Of a DNA stretch of 64,000 nucleotides, positions 1 to 10,805 are shown in pieces; positions within the stretch are counted from its first letter, which is position 1; every line of letters starts with the position of its first letter. The DNA lies in assembly GCA_032717465.1 (NCBI GenBank), contig CM064632.1:23847965-23911964 (forward strand), in the 5' to 3' direction. The DNA is from Coenobita brevimanus. Taxonomy: Eukaryota; Arthropoda; Malacostraca; Decapoda; Coenobitidae. The notes below the pieces were generated by a model. It saw only the letters and a list, made by a program, of their open reading frames with translations. It had not been told where the DNA came from and did not search any database. A program made the position numbers and the translations under genes.

Positions 1-80
1 CTCGTTTATATCTGCTCTACTACTTGCTCTGTCTCTGCTGATTGGTTGGGCGATTGTTGCAACCGCTCTTGCTTGATTTG

Positions 81-211
81 TATCTATCTATCTATCTATC
101 TATTGCCAGACGCCATAATCCCATAAGGGGTGGCCACTTGACTTTGAGTTAGTTGTTTTACGGGGAGGGGCACTACCCCTCCACCAACCCATTTATTGAC
201 ATGTAGGGAGC
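81..211 (-). mobile_element. 3' part of a 5S-type SINE with GATA tail
   Basis: Read on the minus strand, this matches the body of the SINE at 26362-26481: the same order of a GGTTGGTGGAGG block, a CCCCTCCC block, GTAAAACAA, and the 3' end GGCGTCTGGCAAT. It ends in a GATA array (81-102 on the plus strand). Homology stops at the point where the other copy changes from 5S rRNA sequence to body, so no 5S head is present. It is non-coding and was presumably mobilised by the LINE that shares its 3' end. Confidence 0.75.
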
Positions 212-217
212 ATGTAT

Positions 218-300
218 GGTTTGATTATATGGTTACCACCCAGCGCTGTAATTGGTTATCTCTAGCTACAGGTAGAAATTAAAGTAAGGCAATCTGAAAA
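218..300. repeat. Dispersed repeat, second copy near 54555
   Basis: The segment around ATGGTTACCACCCAGCG followed by a TGGTTATCT-like block and an ACAGG block recurs at 54570-54650 with the same order and spacing. Family unknown. It abuts the SINE fragment and could be the head of a different SINE. Confidence 0.5.
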
Positions 301-1120
301 CGCTACACAAGGTTGTTATATACGATCTGAAGGAAAAATTTATGGCACAGTATTCCTGGTACACTTCGTGTATAGTAGTACAGTTTTAGGATGTCTAATT
401 GATTTGTGCGGGTGCAAAAAATGAACACAGCCAACGAAACCAAGGATGAGTAAGTTAAAGAGAGCTGATGACGCTAGTGCATTATAAAAACTCAAAATAC
501 AGCAAGCAATCCAGAAAACCGAGAAGTATTAAGAAGAAAGTAAAACATGAAAAAGGAAAGTCAAACTCAGCCAGTGGAACGGTGGGAGTAGAAAATGTAG
601 GAGAAAACAGATAAATAAATATATAAACACTGAAAATAAAGTGTAGGAGGGGAATATAAACAAATAAATAATGAAAATAAAGTGTAGGAGAAAATAAATA
701 AATAAAAATAATGAAAATAAAACTGCCGAACAAGCATCGTAACAACATAAAACAAGAAAGTATAAAAACTAGTAAAACCTAAAGACTATGGACAACAGAA
801 TAAAGGTAAAGACTAACGACTACAAAAGAAGAGGAATATCCAGCTAAAGACTCAGAGACACAAAATACGTAAACAGAGAAAAAATAAAGACAAACCAGCC
901 AGCATAACCTAGCAGGAAGAAGCAGTAACCAGGCGCACATAACTTACATTTTTATTTTTTTAACTTTTGCGGGGGGAGGGGGGTAGAAAAATTACCACGT
1001 CTCGAAAATTATACCCTCCCAGGAGCCTTTTCTATGTAAATTTTCCCGGCCGTACTTAAAGTGGTCTAACGAACCGGACGATTAGCTTCCCCTTTGAACA
1101 ACTGACGGGGATAATGTGCG
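301..1120. other. Gene-free A-rich sequence
   Basis: I see no gene. From about 480 to 950 the plus strand is A-rich with repeated AATAAATAAA and GGAGAAAATA words, and the open frames there are phenylalanine/tyrosine-rich translations of that bias. A GGGGGGAGGGGGG run lies near 970. Confidence 0.6.
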
Positions 1121-1149
1121 TCTCTACAGCGAAAACCACTCTCGGGGTG

Positions 1150-2385
1150 CGGTGTGGTAGTGTGGTGGTGGTGGGAGAGTGAGGAGGGGAGAGGTGGTAG
1201 GAAGGAAAGTCAGGAAATGGAGGAGGACGAAAGGGAAAGGAAGGAGGAAATGAAAAGGAGGAGGAGGGAGGAAGGGAAAAAGGGGGAATGGGCGGAGGAA
1301 GAAATGAAGAAAGGGAGGAGGAAGGAAAGAAATGGGAAAGGGAGGAGGAAGGAAAAGGGAGGAGAAACAAAGGGAAAAAATGGGAAGGGAGGAGGAAGAA
1401 AAGAATGAGGAAAGCGAGGAAAATGGAAAGAACAGAGGAGGGAGGGAACGGAGGAAAGAAAGAGGAATGGGGGAGAAATTAGAGATAAGGAAATGGGAGG
1501 AGGAAGAAATTAAAAAGGAAAGGATGAGGATGAAATGGAAGAAAGAAGGAGGGGGAAAGAAAGACATGGGAAAGGAGAGGAGGAAGAAATGAAAGAGAAT
1601 GGGAAAGCAAGGAAAGAATGGGGGAACTAGGATGGAATGGGGGAAGAGGAAGCTGTGGAAGGAGAGATGGGTGAGGGTGACGGGATGGCAGGAAAGGGGG
1701 GAAGGATGAAGAGGAGGGGGAGGAAAGAATGGAAAGGTGAGGAAGGAAAGAGAGGGACAAGATAGAGGAAGCTGGAGAAGGAGGAGGAGGGGAAGGGGAA
1801 AATGCAGGGAAGATGAGAGGGAAGGAGGAAGCTTGGGGAGGAAAGAGGGCTAGTGATGGTCGAATGGTGGAGGGGGAAGATGAGTGAGGGGAATGAGGGA
1901 GAAGAGAGGGAGTGAACAGAAGAAAGAGGGTAGACGAACGACTTACAAAGCACAGAGGAGATGGGAAAAGGAGGGGAAGGAGGAAAGATCCTGGACAATG
2001 GAGGAAGGTAGGGAAGACAAGTGTAGGAGAGGGAAAGCTGGAAAGGCAAGGAACAAGGGGTGTCGGTACAAAGAAAACCACTCTCGGCTACACAGGTGAA
2101 GGGAGGGGGGAGGGCAAGGAGATGGAGGAAAGGTAGTGGAGAGAAGGAAGAAGGAAAGATGAAAGGGAGAGGCAGGAGGATAATGACGGGGAAGGGAACG
2201 GAGAGGAATGACGGAAGGGGGAAGAGGAAAGGGGAAAGAGAAGAGGCAAAGGCAATGGGGGGAGAGAGGAAGAAGTGGCATATGGATGAGACTGGAACAT
2301 ACTGAAGAGTGAAGGGGAAGGGGTGGAAAACAAGTACAGGATGGGGATTAGGGAAACTGGGAAAAAGTGCGACAATTAAAGGCAT
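1150..2385 (+). repeat. 1.2 kb polypurine (GGA/GAA) tract
   Basis: The plus strand is almost pure A and G for over 1.2 kb, mixing GGAGGAAG, GGGAAA and AGGAATGG words without one fixed period. All long open frames here (Glu/Lys/Arg/Gly-rich on plus, Ser/Pro/Leu/Phe-rich on minus) come from this composition. GAAAACCACTCTCGG occurs just before the tract (1131-1145) and again inside it (2073-2087). Such homopurine tracts can adopt triplex structures. Confidence 0.85.
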
Positions 2386-2700
2386 GGGCAGGTGCTATGT
2401 ATCGCTGAGTCACCGTGCTCATCTCCGTAACTTAGGCCTTTGAGCCAGTGGTGGGACATCATTCCCTATTCTGGGATACAAGGCCACTGCATTATCCAGG
2501 TTACTGCAGGTACTGAGTGTTAACCCACGGCACTAAGTTTACCCACCCAGAAAGGGTGGATGGACACCACAGTCGAGTGGCGCCAGCTGCCCGCACACGG
2601 ATTCAAACCCTGGTGCTATGGGGCCGCGGGAGAATAAAGGGCAAGTATTTGGTGTACGGAGAGACCAGAATAACGAAAAGGAAGAAAAAAAGTACTAGTT
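2386..2700. other. Gene-free mixed sequence, possible decayed SINE
   Basis: This is non-simple sequence with no credible reading frame. GGATTCAAACC near 2600 resembles a tRNA-type B box, but I see no convincing A box upstream, so a decayed tRNA-derived SINE is only a possibility. Confidence 0.3.
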
Positions 2701-2764
2701 AAAGACTGAAAATGAACGCAAACGTACAAACATAACCGCGCGCACATGTACACACGTACAGCAT

Positions 2765-2766
<2 letters not shown>

Positions 2767-2833
<67 letters not shown>
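2767..2833. repeat. AC microsatellite
   Basis: Uninterrupted AC dinucleotides of about 67 bp. It opens a cluster of AC, TG, TA and TG arrays between 2767 and 3305. Confidence 0.97.
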
Positions 2834-2834
<1 letters not shown>

Positions 2835-2923
2835 TCACGTGTGCAGTATACACATACATGTAAACATACATGTATACACACGTATGTACGTTTGCATGAA
2901 AGTGTGTCTGTATGTATGCATGG

Positions 2924-3078
<155 letters not shown>

Positions 3079-3244
3079 GGAAAAAAAACACACACACGTA
3101 TGCACATACACATACACGGGCATACATAAACACACACCACCACACATACAGATTCGCATGCACACACATGTACATATACACACACACACATGTACGCACA
3201 CACATACACACGCTCACATATACGCACACAGAAATACATACACG

Positions 3245-3246
<2 letters not shown>

Positions 3247-3305
<59 letters not shown>
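3247..3305. repeat. TG microsatellite
   Basis: A TG array of about 57 bp, fading into TGCGCG. Confidence 0.96.
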
Positions 3306-3308
<3 letters not shown>

Positions 3309-3592
3309 TGTGCGCGCGCGTGTTTCATCTTTTGTCTCTGCACTTTTTCCATCCCTAAATTTTATCAATAATATTTGAATAAAAACGTTGTTCTCTATTA
3401 CACTGTCGACAGGTAGTGTATAACAACATCACTCTGACTGACTAATTAATTTTAGCTACCACCACTACAACCACCACTACACCCACCACCACCACTACCA
3501 CCGCTACTACACCAACGACCATCACCACCACTAAGTCCACACTCCGTATCATTTCTAAAACTGTTTGGTCGGTGTTCATGTACAACTATGTA

Positions 3593-3613
3593 ATCTATCT
3601 ATCTATCTATCTA

Positions 3614-3671
<58 letters not shown>
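3593..3671. repeat. TATC/TA compound microsatellite at a LINE 5' edge
   Basis: About seven TATC units pass into about 25 TA units and end where LINE homology begins at 3672. The neighbouring 3418-3592 segment is an ACC-rich stretch without a gene. Confidence 0.9.
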
Positions 3672-3672
<1 letters not shown>

Positions 3673-3914
3673 TGGATTTGAAGAAAGCATATGACAGGGT
3701 GGATAGACAAGGATTGTGGAAAGTGTTAAGAATATATGGAGTAGATGGGAAGTTGTTGAATGCTGTGAAGAGTATGTACGATGGTGCGAAGGCTGCAGTG
3801 CGTGTGGATGGTGAACTAAGTGAATTTTTCTCTTTGAAAGTTGGGTTGAAACAGGGATGTGTCATGTCTCCATGGTTGTTCAATCTATACATGGATGGGG
3901 TAATAAAAGAGGTA
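3672..3914 (+). pseudogene. RTE-like LINE reverse transcriptase, first part
   Basis: The frame opens at 3672 with MDLKKAYDRVDRQ, the RT motif that carries the first catalytic aspartate, and runs through the GLKQGCVMSPWLF motif to VIKEVQ. It is about 80 residues and aligns with the LINE copy at 45090-45340. The 5' end is truncated against a TA array, so the endonuclease and N-terminal RT are absent. A palindromic element inserted at 3914/3915 cuts the frame, and the same frame resumes at 5774. Assignment to the RTE clade is from the overall layout (AWW linker in other copies, GHVERM block at the C-terminus) and is not certain. Confidence 0.85.
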
Positions 3915-4246
3915 CAGTCATGCGTACTAATTTCTGCTCTGGGGTTACCCCCTTCCTTCCCCCCTCCACCCTTGACAGAGGGAAGGGGGGTATCGCGAAC
4001 AAGTCTACCCCGCCTTCTGCCCCCAACTCCCCCACCCTCCACCTCCAGCTGCCAGTTACTGATTAGACGCAAATTTTCTCATGTCCTGTAAACATGACTA
4101 AACTGTCGTCGCACACGCTTTCAACGGCCAAGATTTGGACCATATTTTTAGAATAAATTATTACCGTATTGAACTGCATTCTCAAATTGAAAATATTCAC
4201 CATCATTGTAATCCATTCCAGTGCTTACCTTTTCTCTTCCCCCAAC

Positions 4247-4281
<35 letters not shown>

Positions 4282-4506
4282 GAATTTACTTTTCCCAATC
4301 ACTCTTTCTTATTAAATTTATATAACTTTCTCTTTGCTTCTCTCCCCCTTTCTCTCTCGTTCTTTGTTTTAAGTCTTCCCCGCCTCTCACCCCTCCCCTC
4401 CCCCCACCTTAGGCCTGATCAGCAGTCATTTATACCGTCACCGCTCCTTCGTATATCGTGTGCAGGCAACATTTATCACACACACTTAGGTCAGATGTAT
4501 GGAAAG

Positions 4507-4647
<141 letters not shown>

Positions 4648-4900
4648 GTATTTCTCATTATGTGCCAAGTTCACATAGAGAACACCAGACCAATATTCGT
4701 AATTTTTATTAGAGTGACCGTTCCACTTCACATAGCTGGGTAGCTGGGCTTATAAACTGCACACACACACACACACACACACACAACATAAATTTTGCAC
4801 TGACAGAGTTTGACTGGGACAGGGAGGGTTTGGAGCCAGCAGATCCAGTTGTTAGAATGACTATATTTGTAGTCGCCACGCTGTCAGTACAAAATTTAAG

Positions 4901-4941
<41 letters not shown>

Positions 4942-5049
4942 TTATAAGCCCAGCTACCCAGCTATGTGAAGTGGAACGGTCACTCTAATAAAAATTACGA
5001 ATATTGGTCTGGTGTTCTCTATCTGAACTTGGCACATAATGAGAAATAC

Positions 5050-5149
<100 letters not shown>

Positions 5150-5376
5150 TAGCTTTCCATACATCTGACCTAAGTGTGTGTGATAAATGTTGCCTGCACA
5201 CGATATACGAAGGAGCGGTGACGGTATAAATGACTGCTGATCAGGCCAAAGGTGGGGGGAGGGGAGGGGTGAGAGACGGGGAAGACTTAAGACAAAGAAC
5301 GAGAGAGAAGAGGGAGAGGGGGAGAGAAGCAAAGAGAAAGTTATATAAATCTAAAAAGAAAGAGTGGGAAAAGTAA

Positions 5377-5416
<40 letters not shown>

Positions 5417-5771
5417 CTGGGCGAAGTGAAAAGGTAAGCACTGGAACCCACAACTGTGCAGCGGACGACACTGCATTACAATGATGGTGAATATTTTCAA
5501 TTTGAGAATGCAGTTCAATACGGTAACAATTTATTCCAAAAATATAGTCCAAATCTTGGCCGTTGAAAGCGTGTGCGACGACAGTTTAGTCATGTTTACA
5601 GGACATGAGAAAATTTGCGTCTAATCAGTAACTGGCAACTGGAGGTGGAGGGTGGGGGAGTTGGGGGCAGAAGGCGGGGTAGACTTGTTCGCGATTCCCC
5701 CTTTCCCTCTATCCAGGGTAAAGGGAGGAAGGAAGGGGTAACCCCTGAACATAAATTAGTACGTGTGACTG

Positions 5772-6655
5772 TACAAGGTAGGGTAGTGGATTTTGGAGTG
5801 GCCCTGGTGAGAGAGGATAGTGTTTGGAAACTCCCTGTACTATTGTTTGCAGATGATACTGTGTTGTTGAGTGAAGACGAAGGGGAGCTGCAAGGCTTGG
5901 TGGATGAGTTTGGGAGAGTGTGTAAGAAACGGAATCTAAAGGTGAATGTAGGGAAGAGTAAAGTGATGGTCTTTGAGAGAGGTGAAGTCAGTGAATGTAC
6001 AGCGAGGTTAGATGGTGAGGATTGGAAAATGTGAGTACGTTTAAGTACTTGGGTAGTGTGATGAGTAAGGATGGAGGTTTGGAGGGTGAAGTGCTTGAAA
6101 GGGTACAGCAGGGAAGAAAGGTTGCTGGTTCTTTGAAAGCAGTGATAAGAAACAGGGAAGTGAGCATGGAAGTGAAAAAGTTACTACATGACAGTATTGT
6201 GATACCAACTCTAACGTATGGAAGTGAAGCTTGGACGTTGTTGGAAGGACACAAGTCAAGAGTGACAGCAGTGGAAATGAGTTATTTAAGAGGAGCCTGT
6301 GGAGTCACGTGGAGAGACAGGCTGACGAATGAGGATATAAAGGAGCGTTGTGGTGTGGATGTGGATGTGATAGGAAGCGTTATGAGGAACACACTGAGGT
6401 GCTTTGGCCATGTGGAGAGGATGAAGGGTGAAAGACTGACGAAGAGAGTGTATGTGAGTGAGGTGGAGGGGGGCAGAGGGAGGGGGAGGCCGAGGATGAG
6501 ATGGAGGGATGGGGTGGAGAGGTATATGAGAGAGGGGGATGTGAGTTGGGAGTAGGGCAGTGAAATGGCGGGGGACAGGGCGACTTGGAGGCGATTTGTT
6601 TGTGGCCATCCCTAACGGGATTGAGGCGTCTGGCAATAGATAGATAGATAGATAG
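5772..6655 (+). pseudogene. RTE-like LINE, RT C-terminal part and 3' end
   Basis: Continuation of the LINE after the palindrome. It includes the catalytic block LLFADDTVLLSEDEG (intact FADD), then NVGKSKVMVFERG. One base is missing near 6020 (GAGGATTGG against GAGGAATTGG in the 45 kb copy), so the frame shifts. The second frame, 6022-6555, carries STFKYLGSVMS, PTLTYGSEAWTL, FGHVERM and RGRPRMRWRDGV, and stops after DVSWE. The 3' UTR ends in GGCGTCTGGCAAT plus a GATA tail (6636-6655). It is a dead copy, since it is 5'-truncated and frameshifted, but the 3' end is complete. Confidence 0.88.
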
Positions 6656-6991
6656 ACCATGACACGCCATTAACAGAATGCCCAACCCCTGTAATACTCC
6701 ATGACTCTCCAGGGTAAATACACATACAACAAAAACTTGTACACACTGACCATGCAGGTTTATTGTGGAAAAGAATATGAATATTATTAAAGGCAAACAT
6801 TTTTTTTTTTTTTTGTCAGGAATTATATTGTGCAAGATTTAAAAAATAAACACACGAATACTGAAATGAAGCTGCAGTTTGATAGAGCAATCACTTTCCC
6901 GTGGCAAAAAGTAAAAATAAAATTCAATGACATACTGAATATTCATAAATATACTCTAACGCTATGCAGGCCAGCACACCAAAATACTTCT

Positions 6992-6993
<2 letters not shown>
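6656..6993. other. Gene-free spacer
   Basis: I see no gene. It contains a T run at about 6800-6814. The phrase AATAAACACACGAATACTG near 6845 resembles part of the unit repeated at 25985. Confidence 0.5.

Positions 6994-7068
<75 letters not shown>
6994..7068. repeat. AC microsatellite
   Basis: About 75 bp of uninterrupted AC. Confidence 0.97.
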
Positions 7069-7070
<2 letters not shown>

Positions 7071-7522
7071 TAACGAGCTTTTATCTTTATATATTTAGTT
7101 AACACAGACAGAGCCTGAAGATAAAGAGCCAGCTTGAGACAGACCTCTTGTGGTTCTAATATTATCATCGGTCTAACTTACCGTCCTTCAAGCCTCAAGT
7201 ACCTGAATTACTGTAAATGCCTGGTTAATAATTCCACCTTTAAACTCACCCTTACACCCCCACCACACCAACCACCCTACTCCCCACAATCTAACTTCAC
7301 TCTCAACCTCCCCAGCACTCCACCCCCCCAAATCCACCACCACGCCTGCCGCCTACCACCACAACTCACCTCCTCCCTCTGCCAGCTGGTGCTCGGGCGT
7401 GAAGCTACTGCCGCTGCACTAACTCTCAAACCACGTTTAACCTCTCTCTCTCTCTCTCTCTCTTTCCTAACTCATAAACTTTCCTGACAGGGCCTTCATA
7501 ATCCCACCTGCATTCAGTAATC

Positions 7523-7523
<1 letters not shown>

Positions 7524-7565
<42 letters not shown>

Positions 7566-7567
7566 GT

Positions 7568-7627
<60 letters not shown>

Positions 7628-7628
7628 G
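7524..7628. repeat. Compound GT-GA-GACA microsatellite
   Basis: A GT array (about 7526-7564), a GA array (about 7569-7598) and a GACA array (about 7598-7628) lie end to end. The 7069-7520 segment before it is gene-free, with a CT array at 7440-7464 and a C-rich, ACC-rich stretch. Confidence 0.95.
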
Positions 7629-7778
7629 ACAGAGAGGACTTGTAACTCGGGTTCTTATAGCTGTTCACTGACTGTGCTAACCAATGCACCACTGTTCCCC
7701 GATACCTTTAATCTAAGAGGGAAAGGGTTTAGGCAGGTCCCAGTTTCTGACATCTAGATAGTTGCGAGCATTAAATCT

Positions 7779-8260
7779 AGTTAGCCTGCATGCCACGTCA
7801 CAGAGTGCAGTCAGCAGCGAGGCACAGAGGTCAACCAGGCTTCACTCTCATCAGGGGTTCACAAATAACTATCACAAATTTAAGGTTTAATTACAAGGCC
7901 ACGGCTATACAGGGTGGTCCATATATAACGCTCCTCATGCACTGCACCAGGTGCCTTCTTGTGAGCTGGGGGGACTGCTTAGGGTTATCAAGGTCTAGCT
8001 TTTATTATTTATTCTTTTCTTACCCCCACTACCATATCCACGCCCACATCGACACACAGGATAGCATCAGGTTAGTTTCTAGCACAGCCCTAAGTACGGA
8101 CCACCCTGTATATCTTGGTCTACATATTTAGCCTGCATGCCAGGTAACAGAGCGCATTTACGAGCTTGGCAGAGAAACTAAATATGCTTTACTGTTGTCC
8201 TGGGTTTCACAAATGACTATCACAAACTAAAGGCTTAGCTACATAAATACTGCTGCTGAC
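7779..8260. repeat. Two diverged copies of a ~120 bp repeat
   Basis: TTAGCCTGCATGCCA followed by an ACAGAG-GCA block, then TTCACAAATAACTATCACAAA, starts near 7781 and again near 8129 (there with CACAAATGACTATCACAAA). A third, weaker relative starts near 25160. The MITE at 7910-8108 separates the first two copies. Confidence 0.65.
7910..8108. mobile_element. 199 bp TA-flanked MITE
   Basis: The ends are exact 11 bp inverted repeats: CAGGGTGGTCC at the left and GGACCACCCTG at the right. Each is flanked by TA (7908-7909, 8109-8110). TA duplication and a CAGGGTG start are typical of Tc1/mariner-type non-autonomous elements. The interior has no coding potential. Confidence 0.85.
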
Positions 8261-8359
8261 AATAAGGTTATGATAGCATACACGCAAGGCTGCAAAATCA
8301 TTCAGAAACCAAAAGTAAGGTAGAGCTGATAAGCACTCTATGTATTTATCTACCTATCT

Positions 8360-8715
8360 GTCTATCTATCTATCGACCTATTGCCAGACTTCTCAATCCC
8401 ATGCCGGGTGGCCACAAACAAGTCGCCTCCATGTCGCCTATTCTGCCATTTGGCTGCCCTCTAACTTCAGCCTCCATCTCTTACATATTTCTCCATTCCA
8501 GTCCTCATCCCATCCTTTGTCTCTCCCTCTTCCTTCTCCATCCCATCTTTTGTCTCTCCCTCTTCCTTCTCCATCCCATCTTTTGTCTCTCCCTCTTCCA
8601 TTCTCCCTCCATCTCATCCTGTCTCTCTCCATCTTTCTTTCCCCTTCCACCTCTCACATACACTCTTCTAGTTAGTCTCGTATTCTCCATCCTCTCTATA
8701 TAGCCACACACGCAT
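8360..8715 (-). pseudogene. RTE-like LINE 3' fragment with internal expansion
   Basis: On the minus strand this gives the last part of the LINE: a YIERMENTRLTRRVYV block matching GHVERMEGERLTKRVYV, then the 3' UTR with CCACCCGG-CATGGGATTGAG and CTGGCAAT, then a GATA/GACA tail on the plus-strand left side. The stretch coding for the arginine/glycine-rich tail has expanded into three copies of a 33 bp repeat (8506-8605). Confidence 0.8.
8506..8605. repeat. 33 bp minisatellite, three copies, inside LINE
   Basis: Three tandem units of the type CATCCCATCTTTTGTCTCTC plus CCTCTTCCTTCTC, nearly identical. It arose inside the LINE C-terminal coding region. Confidence 0.85.
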
Positions 8716-9065
8716 CCCACTTATGATGATGGGTTTCACAAGAAGGCATTAAGATATGGGGTGCATTTTGCCACGAGAGGCAGAGGACAAAATGGGGGTC
8801 ACGAATTCACAGTAAAAAAAAATAAATAAATACAAAGGAAAACAAAAACACCCATACACTAGAATTATGGTAATTGCAAAGACAGAACTGTTTCGACCCG
8901 AATTTAGAGGGTCCAAGGTAGGCCAAAACTGTTGTTTTTCTCAGTGTTTTTTTTTTTTTTTCACTCTTCTGATCGGGGTGACTCTAGTATTCTATTCCAG
9001 CTATGGCAAGACGGCTTTAAGTAATCTAAGAGCGTGTCCAGAGTGAGTCATAGGAGCCTCAATGC

Positions 9066-9067
<2 letters not shown>

Positions 9068-9117
<50 letters not shown>
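9068..9117. repeat. GT microsatellite
   Basis: About 50 bp of GT. The 8716-9060 segment before it holds no gene that I can see, only short A and T runs. Confidence 0.95.
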
Positions 9118-9119
<2 letters not shown>

Positions 9120-9319
9120 TTCCTCCAAGACAAACACGCATCCCTCTCACCATGGTCTCACAAATGACTGCTACAAACTGTTTTGCGAATACAACACTAC
9201 GAATACAAACCTTGGCTTCTAGGTCTGCCAATCAGTCAGCGAGGCAAAGCGACCGAAACCATTAGCGGCAACTCGTCCATTTTCCGTGTCGGTCGGTGCC
9301 ACGGCCTGAACGGAGGAGG

Positions 9320-9513
9320 TAAATGATCCAAAGTTTATGCCACCCTTGCCCCTAATTACCGATATTCCAAACACACACTTGTCTGCCTGTGCAATATTGG
9401 TCTGCAGTTCAGTGCCTAAATGATCCAAAGTTTATGCCACCCTTGCCCCTAATTACCGATATTCCAAACACACACTTGTCTGCCTGTGCAATATTGGTCT
9501 GCAGTTCAGTGCC
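9320..9513. repeat. Perfect 97 bp tandem duplication
   Basis: The unit starting TAAATGATCCAAAGTTTATG occupies 9320-9416 and again 9417-9513 with no difference that I can find. The unit ends with CTGCAGTTCAGTGCC. Perfect identity means a very recent duplication or an assembly error. Confidence 0.92.
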
Positions 9514-9655
9514 ATGACGTGTTTTACTCTTGTACCCGCGAGACGAAAGATTTCATTCTCTCCAGGGTACGACCACACCGGACGCAACGAGCGGGTAGAC
9601 TTGAGTTGGGAGGGATGAGGCGACACGATAAAACTCACTAAATCTTATGTGGGTG

Positions 9656-9925
9656 GCCACACTGAATGAGCGGGGAGATTTGTCGCATCGCTCACCCTCC
9701 ATGCTCGTCGCTGCGCGATGCAGCATGTTCCACAATGTCGCTCACTGCCTAGTGACATCCCCAGGCTTGATAGCTTGGACAATGATATGTCTGCGCCGAC
9801 GAACAGTTTCTGATTATCTGTCGTGCGCGAAGTCGCCGTTTCCTATTCGGACAGGCATCGTGTTGACGCTCACCTCGCCGCTCATCGCTTGACGCTAGCT
9901 CCCCGCTCTTCGCGTTTGGTGTGGC
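9656..9925. mobile_element. GC-rich ~270 bp TIR element, possibly PIF/Harbinger-like
   Basis: The left end GCCACACTGAATGAGCGGGG and the right end, read inversely, GCCACACC then GAAGAGCGGGG, form imperfect inverted repeats. The interior is unusually CpG-rich for this window (GCGATGCAG, GCGCCGACG, GCGCGAAGTCGCCG). The CACAC-GAGCG start recalls the PIF/Harbinger ends at 15982. I could not identify a clean target duplication. Confidence 0.45.
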
Positions 9926-10260
9926 TGTACCTTTCACGCACGACCCAGGTTAGTGGAGAGGTTTGCAAAGCGTAGATTACATGTAACCTCTCCAGTTCCA
10001 ATGCTTTGCTAATCTTAGTGAAAGTGAGTGACACCCACAAGACTAGAATTAAGCGTTATATAAAATCCCGTCACTAAAAATGCAATTACAGGTTTATGTT
10101 ACCGTATCCCAAATTTAAAAAAAAAAAAAAAAAAAAAAAAGACTGATTTGTCTACCTGTGCAATGTTAGGCGATGACACCATTTATTCTTGTTACCGCCA
10201 AACAGCCTCATTCAGTTCTGAGAGACCATAAGTAGCGTAGGAGTAATTATTCTCTCAAGT

Positions 10261-10342
10261 TAGGAAAATCTCTTCACCTCTCCAGTTGGAAAATCTTTCC
10301 ACCTCTTCAACTGGAAAATCTCTCCACCTCTCCAGTCCGATG
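10261..10342. repeat. Three copies of a ~28 bp unit
   Basis: GGAAAATCTCTTCACCTCTC plus CAGTT recurs three times with small changes (CTTCACCTCTCC, TTCCACCTCTTC, CTCCACCTCTCC). Confidence 0.7.
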
Positions 10343-10669
10343 TCTCTCGTAACCTTAACCAATTCGGTCCAAATATTTTTATTTAATCAATTAATTTACA
10401 TATTAATTTAGTTATTTTATCTTTTTGCATTCATTACATTACTCTCTTCTCGGTTTAGGGGAAATTTAGAAACAGGATGGGTTAGATAATCGTTATCATT
10501 AATTCCTTCATTCGTAAAGGTCCTAACTTAACATCATCTGGTGGTTGCTCCAATTAAAAGAAAAAATACACAAACATGTATATATAGTCAGACTGCTAAT
10601 AAAATCGCCTGAGGGAAACAAACATAAACTTTATTCTTTTTTACACTAATCTGTCCCAAAATTACTTTC

Positions 10670-10805
10670 TCTTCATTTTAACTGCTGAGTTGTAACAAAA
10701 GATTAACGTTAAAACAAGTGACTAAGTGCTGTCGAAAGGATGCTGAGGCGTAGTATTGTCTTTTCTGCCACTGAACTACGTGAAAAAAGCTGTAAAATGA
10801 CAAAG
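10670..10805 (-). repeat. Dispersed ~200 bp repeat, copy 1
   Basis: On the minus strand: TTCAGTGGCAGAAAAGAC, then CATCCTTTC, then TTGTTACAACTCAG. The same order occurs at 18575-18680 on the plus strand. Confidence 0.5.

Noticed and set aside
1056..2385. Long open frames over the purine tract (up to 252 codons)
   Set aside because: They are Ser/Pro/Leu/Phe-rich or Glu/Lys/Arg/Gly-rich on opposite strands, as expected when one strand is all purine, because purine codons include few stops.
5615..6034. 139-codon frame spanning the palindrome and LINE
   Set aside because: Its first 52 codons lie in the right arm of the palindrome, and only the part after 5774 is LINE. The junction is an accident of insertion.
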